Below are positions 44,467-55,401 of a DNA stretch of 64,000 bases, piece after piece. The notes under the pieces are model-generated. The model was not told where the DNA came from, searched no databases, and worked only from the letters and a program-made list of their open reading frames with translations. The position numbers and the translations under genes are program-made. The DNA lies in assembly GCF_004378855.1 (NCBI RefSeq), contig NZ_RYYL01000004.1:62001-126000 (forward strand). Direction: 5' to 3'. This DNA is from Campylobacter sp. US33a. GTDB lineage: Bacteria > Campylobacterota > Campylobacteria > Campylobacterales > Campylobacteraceae. Positions within the stretch are counted from its first letter, which is position 1. Every line of letters starts with the position of its first letter.

Positions 44467-45972
44467 ATGAAATTTAAAGCCGATGAAATCAGTTCTATTA
44501 TAAAAGAGAGAATTGAAAATTTCGATCTTAATCTTGAAATAGAAGAAACTGGTAAAATTATTTCGGTCGCAGATGGCGTTGCAAAAGTTTATGGACTTAA
44601 AAATGTTATGGCTGGCGAGATGGTCGAATTTGAAAATGGCGAAAAAGGTATGGCGCTAAACCTTGAAGAATCAAGCGTTGGTATTGTTGTTTTGGGTAAA
44701 GGTTTGGGTTTAAAAGAAGGAAGTTCTGTTAAAAGGCTTAAGAGTCTTCTTAGGGTTCCTGTTGGAGAGGCTTTGGTGGGTCGCGTTGTTAATGCTTTGG
44801 GAGAACCAATTGATGCAAAAGGAGCAATAAATAGCGCAGAATATCGTTTTGTTGAAGAAAAAGCTAAAGGTATTATGGCTAGAAAAAGTGTTCATGAGCC
44901 TTTACATACAGGTATTAAAGCAATTGATGCTCTTGTCCCAATTGGTCGTGGTCAAAGAGAATTAATTATTGGCGATAGACAAACAGGTAAAACTACGGTT
45001 GCGGTGGATACAATTATTTCACAAAAAGGTCAAGGTGTTATTTGTATCTATGTGGCTATAGGACAAAAGCAAAGTACCGTAGCACAAGTTGTAAAAAGAC
45101 TTGAAGAGCATGGGGCTATGGATTATACTATCGTTGTAAATGCAAGTGCAAGTGATTCTGCAGCACTTCAATATTTGGCGCCATATACTGGTGTAACTAT
45201 GGGCGAATTTTTTAGAGATAATGCAAAACATGCTTTGATTGTTTATGATGATTTAAGTAAGCATGCTGTGGCTTATCGTGAAATGTCATTGATTTTACGT
45301 CGTCCTCCAGGTCGTGAAGCTTATCCAGGCGATGTCTTTTATTTGCATTCAAGACTTTTAGAAAGGGCAAGTAAATTAAATGATGAATTGGGTGCGGGTT
45401 CTTTAACTGCATTACCTATTATAGAGACTCAGGCAGGTGATGTTTCAGCATATATTCCAACAAATGTTATTTCAATTACAGATGGACAAATTTTCTTAGA
45501 AACAGATTTGTTTAATTCAGGAATTCGTCCAGCTATCAATGTCGGCTTGTCTGTTTCTCGTGTAGGTGGTGCTGCACAAATTAAAGCAACTAAGCAAGTT
45601 TCTGGAACTTTAAGACTTGATCTTGCGCAATATCGCGAACTTCAAGCTTTTGCTCAATTTGCAAGTGATTTGGATGAAACAAGTAGAAAACAACTCGAAC
45701 GCGGACAAAAAATGGTTGAAGTGTTAAAACAGCCTCCATATTCGCCGCTTAGTGTTGAAAAACAAGTGATTTTGATTTTTGCTGGTACAAGAGGTTTCTT
45801 AGATGATGTTGCAGTAAATAAGATTAATGAATTTGAAGCAGGTTTATATCCTTTTGTTGAGGCAAAATATCCTGAAGTATTTGAGCAAATTCGTTCTAAA
45901 AAAGCTTTAGATAAAGATTTAGAAGAAAAATTAGCTAAAGTTTTAGAAGAATATAAAACAAATCACATATAA
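44467..45972 (+). CDS. atpA: ATP synthase F1 subunit alpha
   Basis: The 501-residue alpha subunit carries regulatory nucleotide sites of the F1 hexamer. Walker A is GDRQTGKT (about 168-175). It also has the visible [16 protein letters not shown] Walker B-like strand and the [21 protein letters not shown] signature. The start is the ATG at 44467. A TTG at 44464 is in frame but would be only 3 bases from it, and AAGGAG is 7 bases from the ATG. Between atpH and atpG by 14- and 8-base gaps. Confidence 0.98.
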   Translation: MKFKADEISSIIKERIENFDLNLEIEETGKIISVADGVAKVYGLKNVMAGEMVEFENGEKGMALNLEESSVGIVVLGKGLGLKEGSSVKRLKSLLRVPVGEALVGRVVNALGEPIDAKGAINSAEYRFVEEKAKGIMARKSVHEPLHTGIKAIDALVPIGRGQRELIIGDRQTGKTTVAVDTIISQKGQGVICIYVAIGQKQSTVAQVVKRLEEHGAMDYTIVVNASASDSAALQYLAPYTGVTMGEFFRDNAKHALIVYDDLSKHAVAYREMSLILRRPPGREAYPGDVFYLHSRLLERASKLNDELGAGSLTALPIIETQAGDVSAYIPTNVISITDGQIFLETDLFNSGIRPAINVGLSVSRVGGAAQIKATKQVSGTLRLDLAQYRELQAFAQFASDLDETSRKQLERGQKMVEVLKQPPYSPLSVEKQVILIFAGTRGFLDDVAVNKINEFEAGLYPFVEAKYPEVFEQIRSKKALDKDLEEKLAKVLEEYKTNHI

Positions 45973-45980
45973 GGACTTTT

Positions 45981-48289
<2,309 letters not shown>

Positions 48290-48292
48290 AAA

Positions 48293-48673
48293 ATGAATGA
48301 TTTAATACATTTAGAAGTAATAACTCCTATGGGTATGATTTATCAAGATGAGATTCATTCTGTGGTATTACCAGGAAGTGAAGGAGAATTTGGAGTTTTA
48401 AAAGGCCACGCTTCTTTGATTGCTTCTTTGAAATCAGGCATTATTGATATTGAAAAAAGTAATTTAGACCATGAGTTAATTGCTATTGACTCCGGTTATG
48501 CAAGGGTTGATGAATTTAAAGTTACAGTATTGGCTAAAGGTGCTGTTTGGATTGCTGGAAGTACTGATAGTGAAATAGCTAAAAATTTGGATAAAGCAAA
48601 AGAGCTTATAAAGTCAATGAGTTCTGATAATGTAGCTCTTGCGGCGACTTTTTCAAAGCTTGATAGGAGATAA
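48293..48673 (+). CDS. atpC: ATP synthase F1 subunit epsilon
   Basis: A 126-residue subunit at the base of the rotor, an inhibitor of ATPase in many bacteria. The N-terminal beta sandwich (LIHLEVITPMGMIYQDEIHSVVLPGSEGEFGVLKGHASLI, AIDSGYARV) is complete, and the C-terminal part is a short helix pair. It closes the F1 part of the operon. The genes for subunits a and c (atpB, atpE) are absent, as is known for Campylobacter, where they lie elsewhere. exbB/tolQ follows after 3 bases. Confidence 0.93.
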   Translation: MNDLIHLEVITPMGMIYQDEIHSVVLPGSEGEFGVLKGHASLIASLKSGIIDIEKSNLDHELIAIDSGYARVDEFKVTVLAKGAVWIAGSTDSEIAKNLDKAKELIKSMSSDNVALAATFSKLDRR

Positions 48674-48676
48674 GCT

Positions 48677-49234
48677 TTGGATTTTTTATCAGTTTTTCAT
48701 TTTATTGATAATTCAAGTCCTATTACTTACATAGTTTTGGCTTGGTTGTCAATTTATTTTATTATGAGTTTTACGATTCTATTTTCAAGGTTAACTTATT
48801 TATTAAGTTGGAAGCAAAAAGAGAAGGCAAGTTTAGAAATGTTGTTGATAGGAAAAGCTGAGCTTGTGCATACAGACTCTATTTTGCGTAAATGTAATAT
48901 TATTGATAAAGAACACTTAGAGATTTATAAAAATTTAGCTGAAAAAAGAGCTTCTGTAGGACTTACTTGGTTGGGTATCATTGCTTCTACTTCACCTTTT
49001 ATAGGGCTTTTTGGTACAGTTATTTCTATCTTGGAAACCTTTGGAGGGCTTGGGGCTCAAAATTCATTGAGTATTATTGCACCAAAGATTAGTGAGGCAT
49101 TGGTAGCTACAGGTTGCGGTATTTTAATTGCAATTCCTGCTTACACTTTTCATCTTATTATCAAGAGAAAAGGATATGAGCTTATTAGTTTGATTGATAG
49201 TGAAATTAAAATTTTAAGTTCTAAAAAGGTTTAA
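48677..49234 (+). CDS. tolQ: TolQ/ExbB-type proton channel protein
   Basis: A 185-residue inner-membrane protein with three membrane segments (about 17-39, 100-120, 140-160). It has the family's LTWLGIIASTSPFIGLFGTVISILETFGGL and APKISEALVATGCGILIAIPAYTFH. It forms the proton-driven motor with TolR. The start is TTG at 48677, with AGGAGA 6 bases before it, and no better ATG is near. Because the genes tolR, tolA, tolB, pal and cpoB follow, I assign it to Tol-Pal and not to TonB. Such genes in Campylobacter are often labelled exbB. Confidence 0.88.
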   Translation: MDFLSVFHFIDNSSPITYIVLAWLSIYFIMSFTILFSRLTYLLSWKQKEKASLEMLLIGKAELVHTDSILRKCNIIDKEHLEIYKNLAEKRASVGLTWLGIIASTSPFIGLFGTVISILETFGGLGAQNSLSIIAPKISEALVATGCGILIAIPAYTFHLIIKRKGYELISLIDSEIKILSSKKV

Positions 49235-49236
49235 CC

Positions 49237-49626
49237 TTGCATTTTTTTGATGAAAAGCCTGAATTAAATATTACGCCTTTGGTGGATATTATGCTAGTGC
49301 TTTTGGCTATTTTAATGGTAACGGCTCCAAGTATTACTTATGAAGAAAAGATTAATCTTCCTCAAGGCTCACAGCAAAATTCAAGTAATGTTAAGTTAAA
49401 AAGCCTTGTTATTAGTATTAATGAAAAGCGAGAAATTTTAATCAATGATAAAAAATTTACTTTTATTGCTTTTGCTGACAATTTAGCCTTATTAAAACCA
49501 CAGTTTAATACCGAAGAAGTTGTGTTTATTCGTGCGGATAAAAATTTAAAATATGATGATGTGATGTTTGTATTAAAAAATGTCAAAAATTTGGGATTTA
49601 ATAAAGTAGCATTGCAGACCGAGTAA
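49237..49626 (+). CDS. tolR: TolR/ExbD-type protein
   Basis: A 129-residue protein with one membrane segment (about 10-28, LNITPLVDIMLVLLAILMVTAP). The channel aspartate is in PLVDIMLVLL, and a periplasmic domain follows with INLPQGSQQNSSN and VVFIRADKNLKYDDVMFVL. It pairs with TolQ. The start is TTG at 49237, with AAAAAGG upstream. Gap of 2 bases after tolQ and 5 bases before tolA. Confidence 0.88.
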   Translation: MHFFDEKPELNITPLVDIMLVLLAILMVTAPSITYEEKINLPQGSQQNSSNVKLKSLVISINEKREILINDKKFTFIAFADNLALLKPQFNTEEVVFIRADKNLKYDDVMFVLKNVKNLGFNKVALQTE

Positions 49627-49631
49627 GAAAA

Positions 49632-50399
49632 ATGAATGATTCTCAGGGTTTAGGCGATGTAAAATCTTTTATTTTAGCTTTTTTTATTTATATTGCTTTA
49701 GTAGCTTTTGTTATTTTTCGTTTAAGTATTTTTAAAGACCAAGCTATTAGGTATACGAATATTAAAGAAAGCTTTATAGACATTCAGTTTGGAGAGAGTA
49801 CTACAGTTATTCCTAAAAAAAATACATCTCCTACTCCGGTTAATAGTGAAATAAAAAGTGTCAAAGTAGAAAAAAAAACAATCCAACAAGCAGTAAAAAC
49901 ACAAGATAAAGAAATTAAAAATGACTATAATGCTTTATTTTCAAATATCAAGGAAATTCCGCCAGAAACAAGCGATAAAGTGCAATCTTCAGCCAAAACA
50001 GTAGAGCAAAACTCGGCTCCAAGCACAGCCGCGAGTGATTTATTAAAACAATTAGATCAAAATTTAATTCAAGAACAAGCTCAAGTAAATGGGCAAACAA
50101 CAAATTTACAAATGACTGGGATTTATGATGAATTTTTGGGAACATTAAGACGCATTTTAGAAGAACGTTGGAGACTTTATGAGGCTGAAGGCAATTTCGA
50201 AGCACAGGTTACCTTTTTTGTAGATAGTAACGGAAAATTTGGATATACTTCAGTTTCAAAAACCTATGATGAAAAATTTGACGCCAAGGTTTTAGAATTT
50301 TTAGACAATTTAACAGGTAAGTATATAGCGTTACCGCCTAAAAATGAAACTTACAACGGCAACTTAAATTTAAGCGATAAAATTAAAATTGGGGAGTAA
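49632..50399 (+). CDS. tolA: TolA-like protein (TonB C-terminal fold)
   Basis: A 255-residue protein with an N-terminal anchor (about 12-31, SFILAFFIYIALVAFVIFRL), a Lys/Ser/Gln-rich periplasmic stretch (about 55-150) and a C-terminal TonB/TolA-like domain (FLGTLRRILEERWRLYEAEGNFEAQVTFFVDSNGKFGYTSVSKTYDEKFDAKVLEFLDNL). It spans the periplasm to Pal/TolB. Position between tolR and tolB supports TolA over TonB. The helical linker is short compared with E. coli. Confidence 0.85.
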   Translation: MNDSQGLGDVKSFILAFFIYIALVAFVIFRLSIFKDQAIRYTNIKESFIDIQFGESTTVIPKKNTSPTPVNSEIKSVKVEKKTIQQAVKTQDKEIKNDYNALFSNIKEIPPETSDKVQSSAKTVEQNSAPSTAASDLLKQLDQNLIQEQAQVNGQTTNLQMTGIYDEFLGTLRRILEERWRLYEAEGNFEAQVTFFVDSNGKFGYTSVSKTYDEKFDAKVLEFLDNLTGKYIALPPKNETYNGNLNLSDKIKIGE

Positions 50400-50402
50400 A
50401 TA

Positions 50403-51608
50403 ATGAAAAAATTTTTAAGTTTGTTTTTATTTTTGGCATCTTTGTTGTTAGCAGAAGATGCAACTATCTCTATAGTAAATGAAAATGTAGCTTTGCCTAA
50501 AATTATTGTTAGAGATAACTCAACTCTTGATGATTTAAATTTGAAAAAGAGTTTTTATAATATTTTGATCAACGATTTAAAAGTTAGCTCAAATTTTGAA
50601 GTTGTTAATGAAGGCAATGAAGAGGCTAATTATGTTTTTGAATATGCTTTGTCTAAAGAAAATTCAAAACTTAGTCTTAATGTAAAAATTAAAGCAGGCG
50701 GGACATATAAATCAAATCAAAATTATTCTTTGCCCGCCATAGAGCAATATCCTTTTTTAGCACATAAGGGTGTTAAAGATTCTGTAAATGTTTTGGGGCT
50801 TGCTCCAGTCGAATGGATGGATCATAAAATTTTAATTGCAAGAACAAATGCTTCAAAACGCAGTCAAATTATTATGGCCGATTATACTCTAACTTATCAA
50901 AAAATTGTTGTAGATGGTGGCTTGAATTTGTTTCCTAAATGGGGTGATAAAGAGCAAAGTTATTTTTATTATACTGCTTATGATCATAAAGTTCCAACTC
51001 TTTATCGTTATGATTTAAATACCAATAAAATTGCAAAAATTTTATCTAGTGGCGGAATGATTGTTGCTTCTGATGTAAGTGAAGATGGACGAAAAATTCT
51101 TATCACTATGGCTCCTGAAGATCAGCCCGATGTTTATTTATATGATTTGACCAAAAAGACAACAAAAAAATTAACTAACTTTTCTGGTATTGATGTGAAT
51201 GGAAATTTTATAGAAAATGACACCCAGTTTGTATTTATTTCCGATCGTCTGGGGTATCCGAATGTATTTATACAAGGTTTAGATAATGGTGTAGCTCAGC
51301 AGGTTGTTTTTCATGGACGTAATAATTCCGCAGTTTCGACTTATAAAGATTATATAGTTTATTCAAGTAGAGAGGAAGGAAAAAATAGAACATTTAATAT
51401 CTATTTAATGTCAACAAAAAGTGATTACATTAGACAATTGACCGCAAATGGGGAAAATATTTTTCCAAGATTTTCTAGTGATGGTGGAAGTATAGTTTTT
51501 ATCAAATTTTTAGGTTCTCAAAGCGCATTGGGAGTGATTAGGGTAAATGCTAATAAAACATTTTATTTTCCTCTTAAAGTTGGAAAAATTCAGTCTATTG
51601 ACTGGTAG
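50403..51608 (+). CDS. tolB: Tol-Pal periplasmic protein TolB
   Basis: A 401-residue periplasmic protein with signal peptide (about 1-18, ending LLLAE). An N-terminal alpha/beta domain is followed by a six-bladed beta-propeller with repeated D-G-x-x-(I/V) blades (SEDGRKILITMAPEDQPDVYLYDL, ISDRLGYPNVFIQ, FSSDGGSIVFIKF). It binds Pal and releases it on motor action. It follows tolA by 3 bases. A separate promoter for pal lies after the stop. Confidence 0.94.
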   Translation: MKKFLSLFLFLASLLLAEDATISIVNENVALPKIIVRDNSTLDDLNLKKSFYNILINDLKVSSNFEVVNEGNEEANYVFEYALSKENSKLSLNVKIKAGGTYKSNQNYSLPAIEQYPFLAHKGVKDSVNVLGLAPVEWMDHKILIARTNASKRSQIIMADYTLTYQKIVVDGGLNLFPKWGDKEQSYFYYTAYDHKVPTLYRYDLNTNKIAKILSSGGMIVASDVSEDGRKILITMAPEDQPDVYLYDLTKKTTKKLTNFSGIDVNGNFIENDTQFVFISDRLGYPNVFIQGLDNGVAQQVVFHGRNNSAVSTYKDYIVYSSREEGKNRTFNIYLMSTKSDYIRQLTANGENIFPRFSSDGGSIVFIKFLGSQSALGVIRVNANKTFYFPLKVGKIQSIDW

Positions 51609-51621
51609 TTTAACTTAATTT

Positions 51622-51641
51622 TAAATAAATTCGGTTATAAT
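51622..51641 (+). promoter_or_regulatory. Promoter of pal
   Basis: TATAAT at 51636-51641 follows AAATAAATTCGGT in the 66-base gap after tolB. A GAAAGG site lies 8 bases before the pal ATG. This gives the abundant lipoprotein its own transcript. Confidence 0.65.
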
Positions 51642-51674
51642 CTTTGGAAATTAAATTTTTGAAAGGTTTACAAA

Positions 51675-52175
51675 ATGAAAAAAATTCTTTTTGCTTCTGT
51701 TGCAGCATTTGCAATTATTGTAAGTGGTTGTAGTTCAAAAAGCGCTAGTGTAAGTGGTGGTTCTGATGTAAGTTCTGGACGTGGAACAGGTGGAGCTGAT
51801 AAATTTGAGAATATCGATGCTAAGATTGATAGATTAAATAATACTTTAGGAAAAGTTTATTTTGATTTTGATAGATTTAATGTTAGAGCTGATATGTATT
51901 CGGTTGTAAGAAACAATGCAAATATTTTTAATAATGAAGTGCAAGAAGCACAAATCACAGTTGAAGGCAATTGTGATGAATGGGGAACAGATGAGTATAA
52001 TCAAGCTTTGGGATTAAAAAGAGCTAAAGCGGTTAAAGAATCTCTAGTTTCTCAAGGCGTAAATGCAAACAGAATTGCAGTAAAAAGCTATGGAGAAACT
52101 AATCCAGTATGTACAGATAGAACTAAGTCTTGTGATGCACAAAACAGACGTGCGGAGTTTGTTTTAGCTAAATGA
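51675..52175 (+). CDS. pal: Peptidoglycan-associated lipoprotein Pal (Omp18)
   Basis: A 166-residue outer-membrane lipoprotein. The signal peptide ends in VSGC (Cys 19), a Ser/Gly-rich linker follows, then the OmpA-like domain: VYFDFDRFNVRADMYSVV, VEGNCDEWGTDEYNQALGLKRAKAVKESLV and YGETNPVCTDRTKSCDAQNRRAEFVL. It binds peptidoglycan and TolB and is a known antigen in Campylobacter. The C terminus overlaps cpoB by 4 bases (ATGA). Confidence 0.96.
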   Translation: MKKILFASVAAFAIIVSGCSSKSASVSGGSDVSSGRGTGGADKFENIDAKIDRLNNTLGKVYFDFDRFNVRADMYSVVRNNANIFNNEVQEAQITVEGNCDEWGTDEYNQALGLKRAKAVKESLVSQGVNANRIAVKSYGETNPVCTDRTKSCDAQNRRAEFVLAK

Positions 52176-53203
52176 AACAGTATATTTTAGCAGTAGCTCT
52201 TTTTGGAGCTACACTTCTTTATGCAGAAACTTCAGCTTTTGATGCAGGAAATTTGCAAAATTCATCGCCTTATGGTTTAACGCCTAACGAAAAAGTATTT
52301 AAAGAGAAATTAGATATTTTAGATAATGGATATTCCCAAGTTAATTCGCAAATTAATATTTTGAGTGAAAAAATAGATGGTTTGCAGAGTATTATCGAAG
52401 GTATTAACTTGCAATATGCAAAAACAGATGTGCGTCTTAGTAGGATAGAAGATGCAAATTTAAGCAGTAATGATGCAAATTTATCTCAAGAAATTCAGAA
52501 TTTAAAAATTTATGTTGAAGAAAGTAGAAGAATTCAAGAAGCAAATAATCAACAGTTTAAAAAAGTTCTTATGGAGCTTAGTCAGCTTGTGGATTCTATT
52601 AATAGTAATTATATGTCAAAAAAAGTTGATGTTAATCAAAGTACAAATATTAAAACAACCATTACTTCTAACCAAACAGTAAAGCCAGTAGTTAATATTT
52701 CTGATAAAAATATTACTTCGCAAATCGGAATTTTAGAAGATTCTAATAATACAAGTGCATCACAAGATGTTTTGGTTGAAAATAATGTTACACAAGAAAA
52801 TCTAAATCAATCTTATCAAGCACCTGTGGTGGATAATTCTTGGAAGCAAAAGACCCCAAGAGAAATTATGGAACTTGCTATTAGAGAGGTTGAAGATTCA
52901 AAATTTAAAGAAGCTAAGGAAAAATTTGAACTTTTAATTGTTTATAAACACAAACCTTCTGAGTCAAATTTTTATCTCGGAGAAATTGAATATAAGCAAG
53001 GAAATTATCATGAGGCTATTACTTATTATAAAAAAAGCTCTATGATTAGTTCAAAAAATAGTTTTACTCCAAAGCTTTTATATCATACAGCTATTTCGTT
53101 AGATAAAATTGGTGATGTTCAAAATGCAAATAGCTTTTATAAAGCTCTAAAAACTAATTATCCAAAATCACCTGAAGCAAAAGCTTCCCCAGATAGAAAA
53201 TAA
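52172..53203 (+). CDS. cpoB: Tol-Pal cell-division coordinator CpoB (YbgF)
   Basis: A 343-residue periplasmic protein with signal peptide (about 1-18). A coiled-coil segment (about 35-140, LDILDNGYSQVNSQINILSEKIDGLQSII) is followed by a low-complexity Asn/Thr-rich linker and a C-terminal TPR block (about 225-335: MELAIREVEDSKFKEAKEKFELLIVYK, NFYLGEIEYKQGNYHEAITYYKKS, KLLYHTAISLDKIGDVQNANSFYKALKTNYPKSPEA). It is ATGA-coupled to pal. The family links Tol energy to PBP1B; that partner is not proven here. Confidence 0.88.
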   Translation: MKQYILAVALFGATLLYAETSAFDAGNLQNSSPYGLTPNEKVFKEKLDILDNGYSQVNSQINILSEKIDGLQSIIEGINLQYAKTDVRLSRIEDANLSSNDANLSQEIQNLKIYVEESRRIQEANNQQFKKVLMELSQLVDSINSNYMSKKVDVNQSTNIKTTITSNQTVKPVVNISDKNITSQIGILEDSNNTSASQDVLVENNVTQENLNQSYQAPVVDNSWKQKTPREIMELAIREVEDSKFKEAKEKFELLIVYKHKPSESNFYLGEIEYKQGNYHEAITYYKKSSMISSKNSFTPKLLYHTAISLDKIGDVQNANSFYKALKTNYPKSPEAKASPDRK

Positions 53204-53219
53204 AAAGTAAGGAGAAAAA

Positions 53220-53792
53220 ATGGCTATAGAAAAAAATAGTGTAGTGTCGATGTTTTACGAATTAAAAGATGCAAATACTAATGAGGTTTTAGAATCAAAT
53301 TTGTATGCAGAACCTATCTCATTTATTTTAGGTAAAGGACAAATTTTAGAAAGTTTGGAAGAAGAAGTGATGAAGCTTGATTGTCCTAGCAATGCTGATG
53401 TTATCATTAAAAAAGATAAGGGTTTAGGCGAATACGATGAAAATGCGATCCAAACTTTGCCAAAAGAGCAATTTGCTGGCATTGATTTAAAAATAGGCAT
53501 GGAGCTTTTTGGAGAGGGCGAAAATGGCGAAACCGTTCGTGTGAGTGTAAAAGAAATCGGCGAAAACGATGTAACAATTGATTATAATCATCCTTATGCA
53601 GGACGCGACTTACTATTTTCTCTAAACATTGTAGATGCTAGAGCTGCAAGCGAAGATGAAATTCTTACAGGCATTATAGCAGGAAGCAGAAGTTGCGGTT
53701 GTGGAAGCGGACATGGACATGATCATCATCACGGGCATGGCGGTGGTGGATGCTGCGGTGGTGGCGGACACGGTGGTTGCGGTTGCCACTAA
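53220..53792 (+). CDS. slyD: SlyD-type FKBP peptidyl-prolyl isomerase
   Basis: A 190-residue protein of the FKBP fold with an inserted flap: MFYELKDANTNEVLES, FILGKGQILESLEEEVM, GLGEYDENAIQTLP, DYNHPYAGRDLLFSLNIVDARAA. The C-terminal 40 residues are a metal-binding tail full of His, Cys and Gly (SRSCGCGSGHGHDHHHGHG), suited to Ni2+ or Zn2+ delivery, for instance to hydrogenase. AAGGAG precedes the ATG by 7 bases. The gene for FabD begins 1 base after the stop. Confidence 0.93.
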   Translation: MAIEKNSVVSMFYELKDANTNEVLESNLYAEPISFILGKGQILESLEEEVMKLDCPSNADVIIKKDKGLGEYDENAIQTLPKEQFAGIDLKIGMELFGEGENGETVRVSVKEIGENDVTIDYNHPYAGRDLLFSLNIVDARAASEDEILTGIIAGSRSCGCGSGHGHDHHHGHGGGGCCGGGGHGGCGCH

Positions 53793-53793
53793 G

Positions 53794-54714
53794 ATGAATG
53801 CCGCATTTATTTTTCCAGGTCAAGGCTCTCAAAGTCTTGGCATGGGTAAAGATTTTTATGAAAACTCTAAAGGCGCAAAAGAACTTTTAGGTAATGCAAG
53901 TGATTTGTGTAAAATTGATTTTAAAAATTTACTATTTACTCAAAATGAAGACTTAAATAAAAGCGAATTCACTCAACCTGCTATACTTTTAAATTCTCTT
54001 ATGGCTTATACTGCTTTACTAGAAAAAAAACCTGATTTAAAAGCTAAATTTGCACTAGGACATTCTTTGGGTGAATTTTCAGCTTTGGCAATTAGTGGTG
54101 CGTTTGATTTTTTAGAAAGCATTTTGCTTGTGAATAAAAGAGGATTATTTATGCAAGAAGATTGCGCAAAAGTTGAAGCGGGTATGATGGTGATTTTAGG
54201 ACTTGATGATGGCAAGGTAGAAGAGCTTTGTAAGAAAGCTAGAGATAAAAATAAGCAAATTTTTGCAGCCAATTATAATTGCGATGGACAAATTGTAGCA
54301 GCAGGCTTAAGGGCTGATTTGACAAGCTTTGAAAGTGAATTTAAATTAGCAGGCGCTAAAAGAGCTATGCTTTTAAATATGAGTGTTGCAAGCCATTGTC
54401 CGCTTTTAGAAAATGCTTCAGCTAAGCTTTGCGTAGAACTTGAAAAGGTATTAAAAACAAATTTTAATCCCGTAATTTCTAATGCAAATGCAAAGGCTTA
54501 CACAAGCAAGGAAGAAGCGCTTTTATTGTTAAAAGCACAACTCATCTCTCCTGTGCTTTATAAACAGAGTATTAAAGCTTACGAAGAGGAAGTGGATTTT
54601 TTTGTGGAATTTGGTGCAAGTGTACTTAAGGGTTTAAATAAAAAAATCACCGCAAAAGAAACTTATTCTTTGACAAATTTAAATGATATTGATGAATTTT
54701 TAAAGGTTTTATAA
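53794..54714 (+). CDS. fabD: Malonyl-CoA:ACP transacylase
   Basis: FabD loads malonate onto ACP for fatty-acid synthesis. The 306-residue protein has AFIFPGQGSQSLGMG at the start, the catalytic GHSLGEFSALA (Ser in GHSLG) and the active-site SVASHCPLL His region, and ends with LNDIDEFLKVL. The start is the ATG at 53794, one base after slyD. The same frame is open back to 53701 inside the slyD tail, but that part translates as an odd Val/Met/Ala-rich sequence and is a frame artefact. The Shine-Dalgarno is weak, so translation may depend on coupling to slyD. Confidence 0.95.
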   Translation: MNAAFIFPGQGSQSLGMGKDFYENSKGAKELLGNASDLCKIDFKNLLFTQNEDLNKSEFTQPAILLNSLMAYTALLEKKPDLKAKFALGHSLGEFSALAISGAFDFLESILLVNKRGLFMQEDCAKVEAGMMVILGLDDGKVEELCKKARDKNKQIFAANYNCDGQIVAAGLRADLTSFESEFKLAGAKRAMLLNMSVASHCPLLENASAKLCVELEKVLKTNFNPVISNANAKAYTSKEEALLLLKAQLISPVLYKQSIKAYEEEVDFFVEFGASVLKGLNKKITAKETYSLTNLNDIDEFLKVL

Positions 54715-55401
54715 ATGAAAATAGCGATTTTAGGTGCAATGAGCGAAGAGATTACCCCTTTGCTTGAAACGCTAAAAGATTATACAAAATTAGAACACGC
54801 AAATAATACTTATTATTTTGCAAATTATAAAAATCACGAACTTATTCTTGCTTATTCTAAGATAGGCAAGGTAAATTCAACTCTAAGCGCTAGTGTGATG
54901 ATAGAAAAATTTGGTGCACAAGTTTTACTTTTTACCGGAGTTGCAGGAGCTTTTAATCCAGAGCTTGAAATAGGTGATTTACTTTATGCAACCAAACTAG
55001 TACAATACGATCTTGATATTACAGCTTTTGGTCATCCTTTGGGTTTTGTTCCGGGAAATGAAATTTTTATTAAAACAGATGATAAATTAAATAATCTTGC
55101 CCTAGAAGTAGCAAAAGAGTTAAATATAAAACTTCGTGCAGGAATTATTGCAACAGGCGATGAATTTATTTGCGATGAAGCCAAAAAAGCAAAAATCAGA
55201 GAAATTTTTAATGCCGATGCTTGTGAAATGGAAGGTGCTAGTGTAGCTTTGGTATGTGATGCTTTAAAGGTACCCTGTTTTATTTTAAGAGCGATGAGTG
55301 ATAAGGCTGGAGAAAAGGCTGAATTTGATTTTGATGAATTCGTGATTAATTCTGCTAAAATTTCAGCGAATTTTGTACTTAAGATGTGTGAGAAATTATG
55401 A
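54715..55401 (+). CDS. mtn: 5'-methylthioadenosine/S-adenosylhomocysteine nucleosidase
   Basis: A 228-residue MTAN/Pfs enzyme that removes adenine from MTA and SAH. In Campylobacter and Helicobacter it also cleaves 6-amino-6-deoxyfutalosine in menaquinone synthesis. It has KIAILGAMSEEITPLL, LLFTGVAGAFNP, QYDLDITAFGHPLGFVPG, the active-site CEMEGASVALVCDALKVP and LRAMSDKAGEKA. It starts directly after the fabD stop, with AAAGG 8 bases upstream. The ttcA-like gene follows with an ATGA overlap. Confidence 0.96.
   Translation: MKIAILGAMSEEITPLLETLKDYTKLEHANNTYYFANYKNHELILAYSKIGKVNSTLSASVMIEKFGAQVLLFTGVAGAFNPELEIGDLLYATKLVQYDLDITAFGHPLGFVPGNEIFIKTDDKLNNLALEVAKELNIKLRAGIIATGDEFICDEAKKAKIREIFNADACEMEGASVALVCDALKVPCFILRAMSDKAGEKAEFDFDEFVINSAKISANFVLKMCEKL

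Noticed and set aside
53701-53793. Extended fabD N terminus starting at 53701
   Set aside because: It lies wholly in the slyD tail, its translation is a Val/Met/Ala artefact of the His/Gly repeat codons, and FabD starts at MNAAFIFPGQGSQ.
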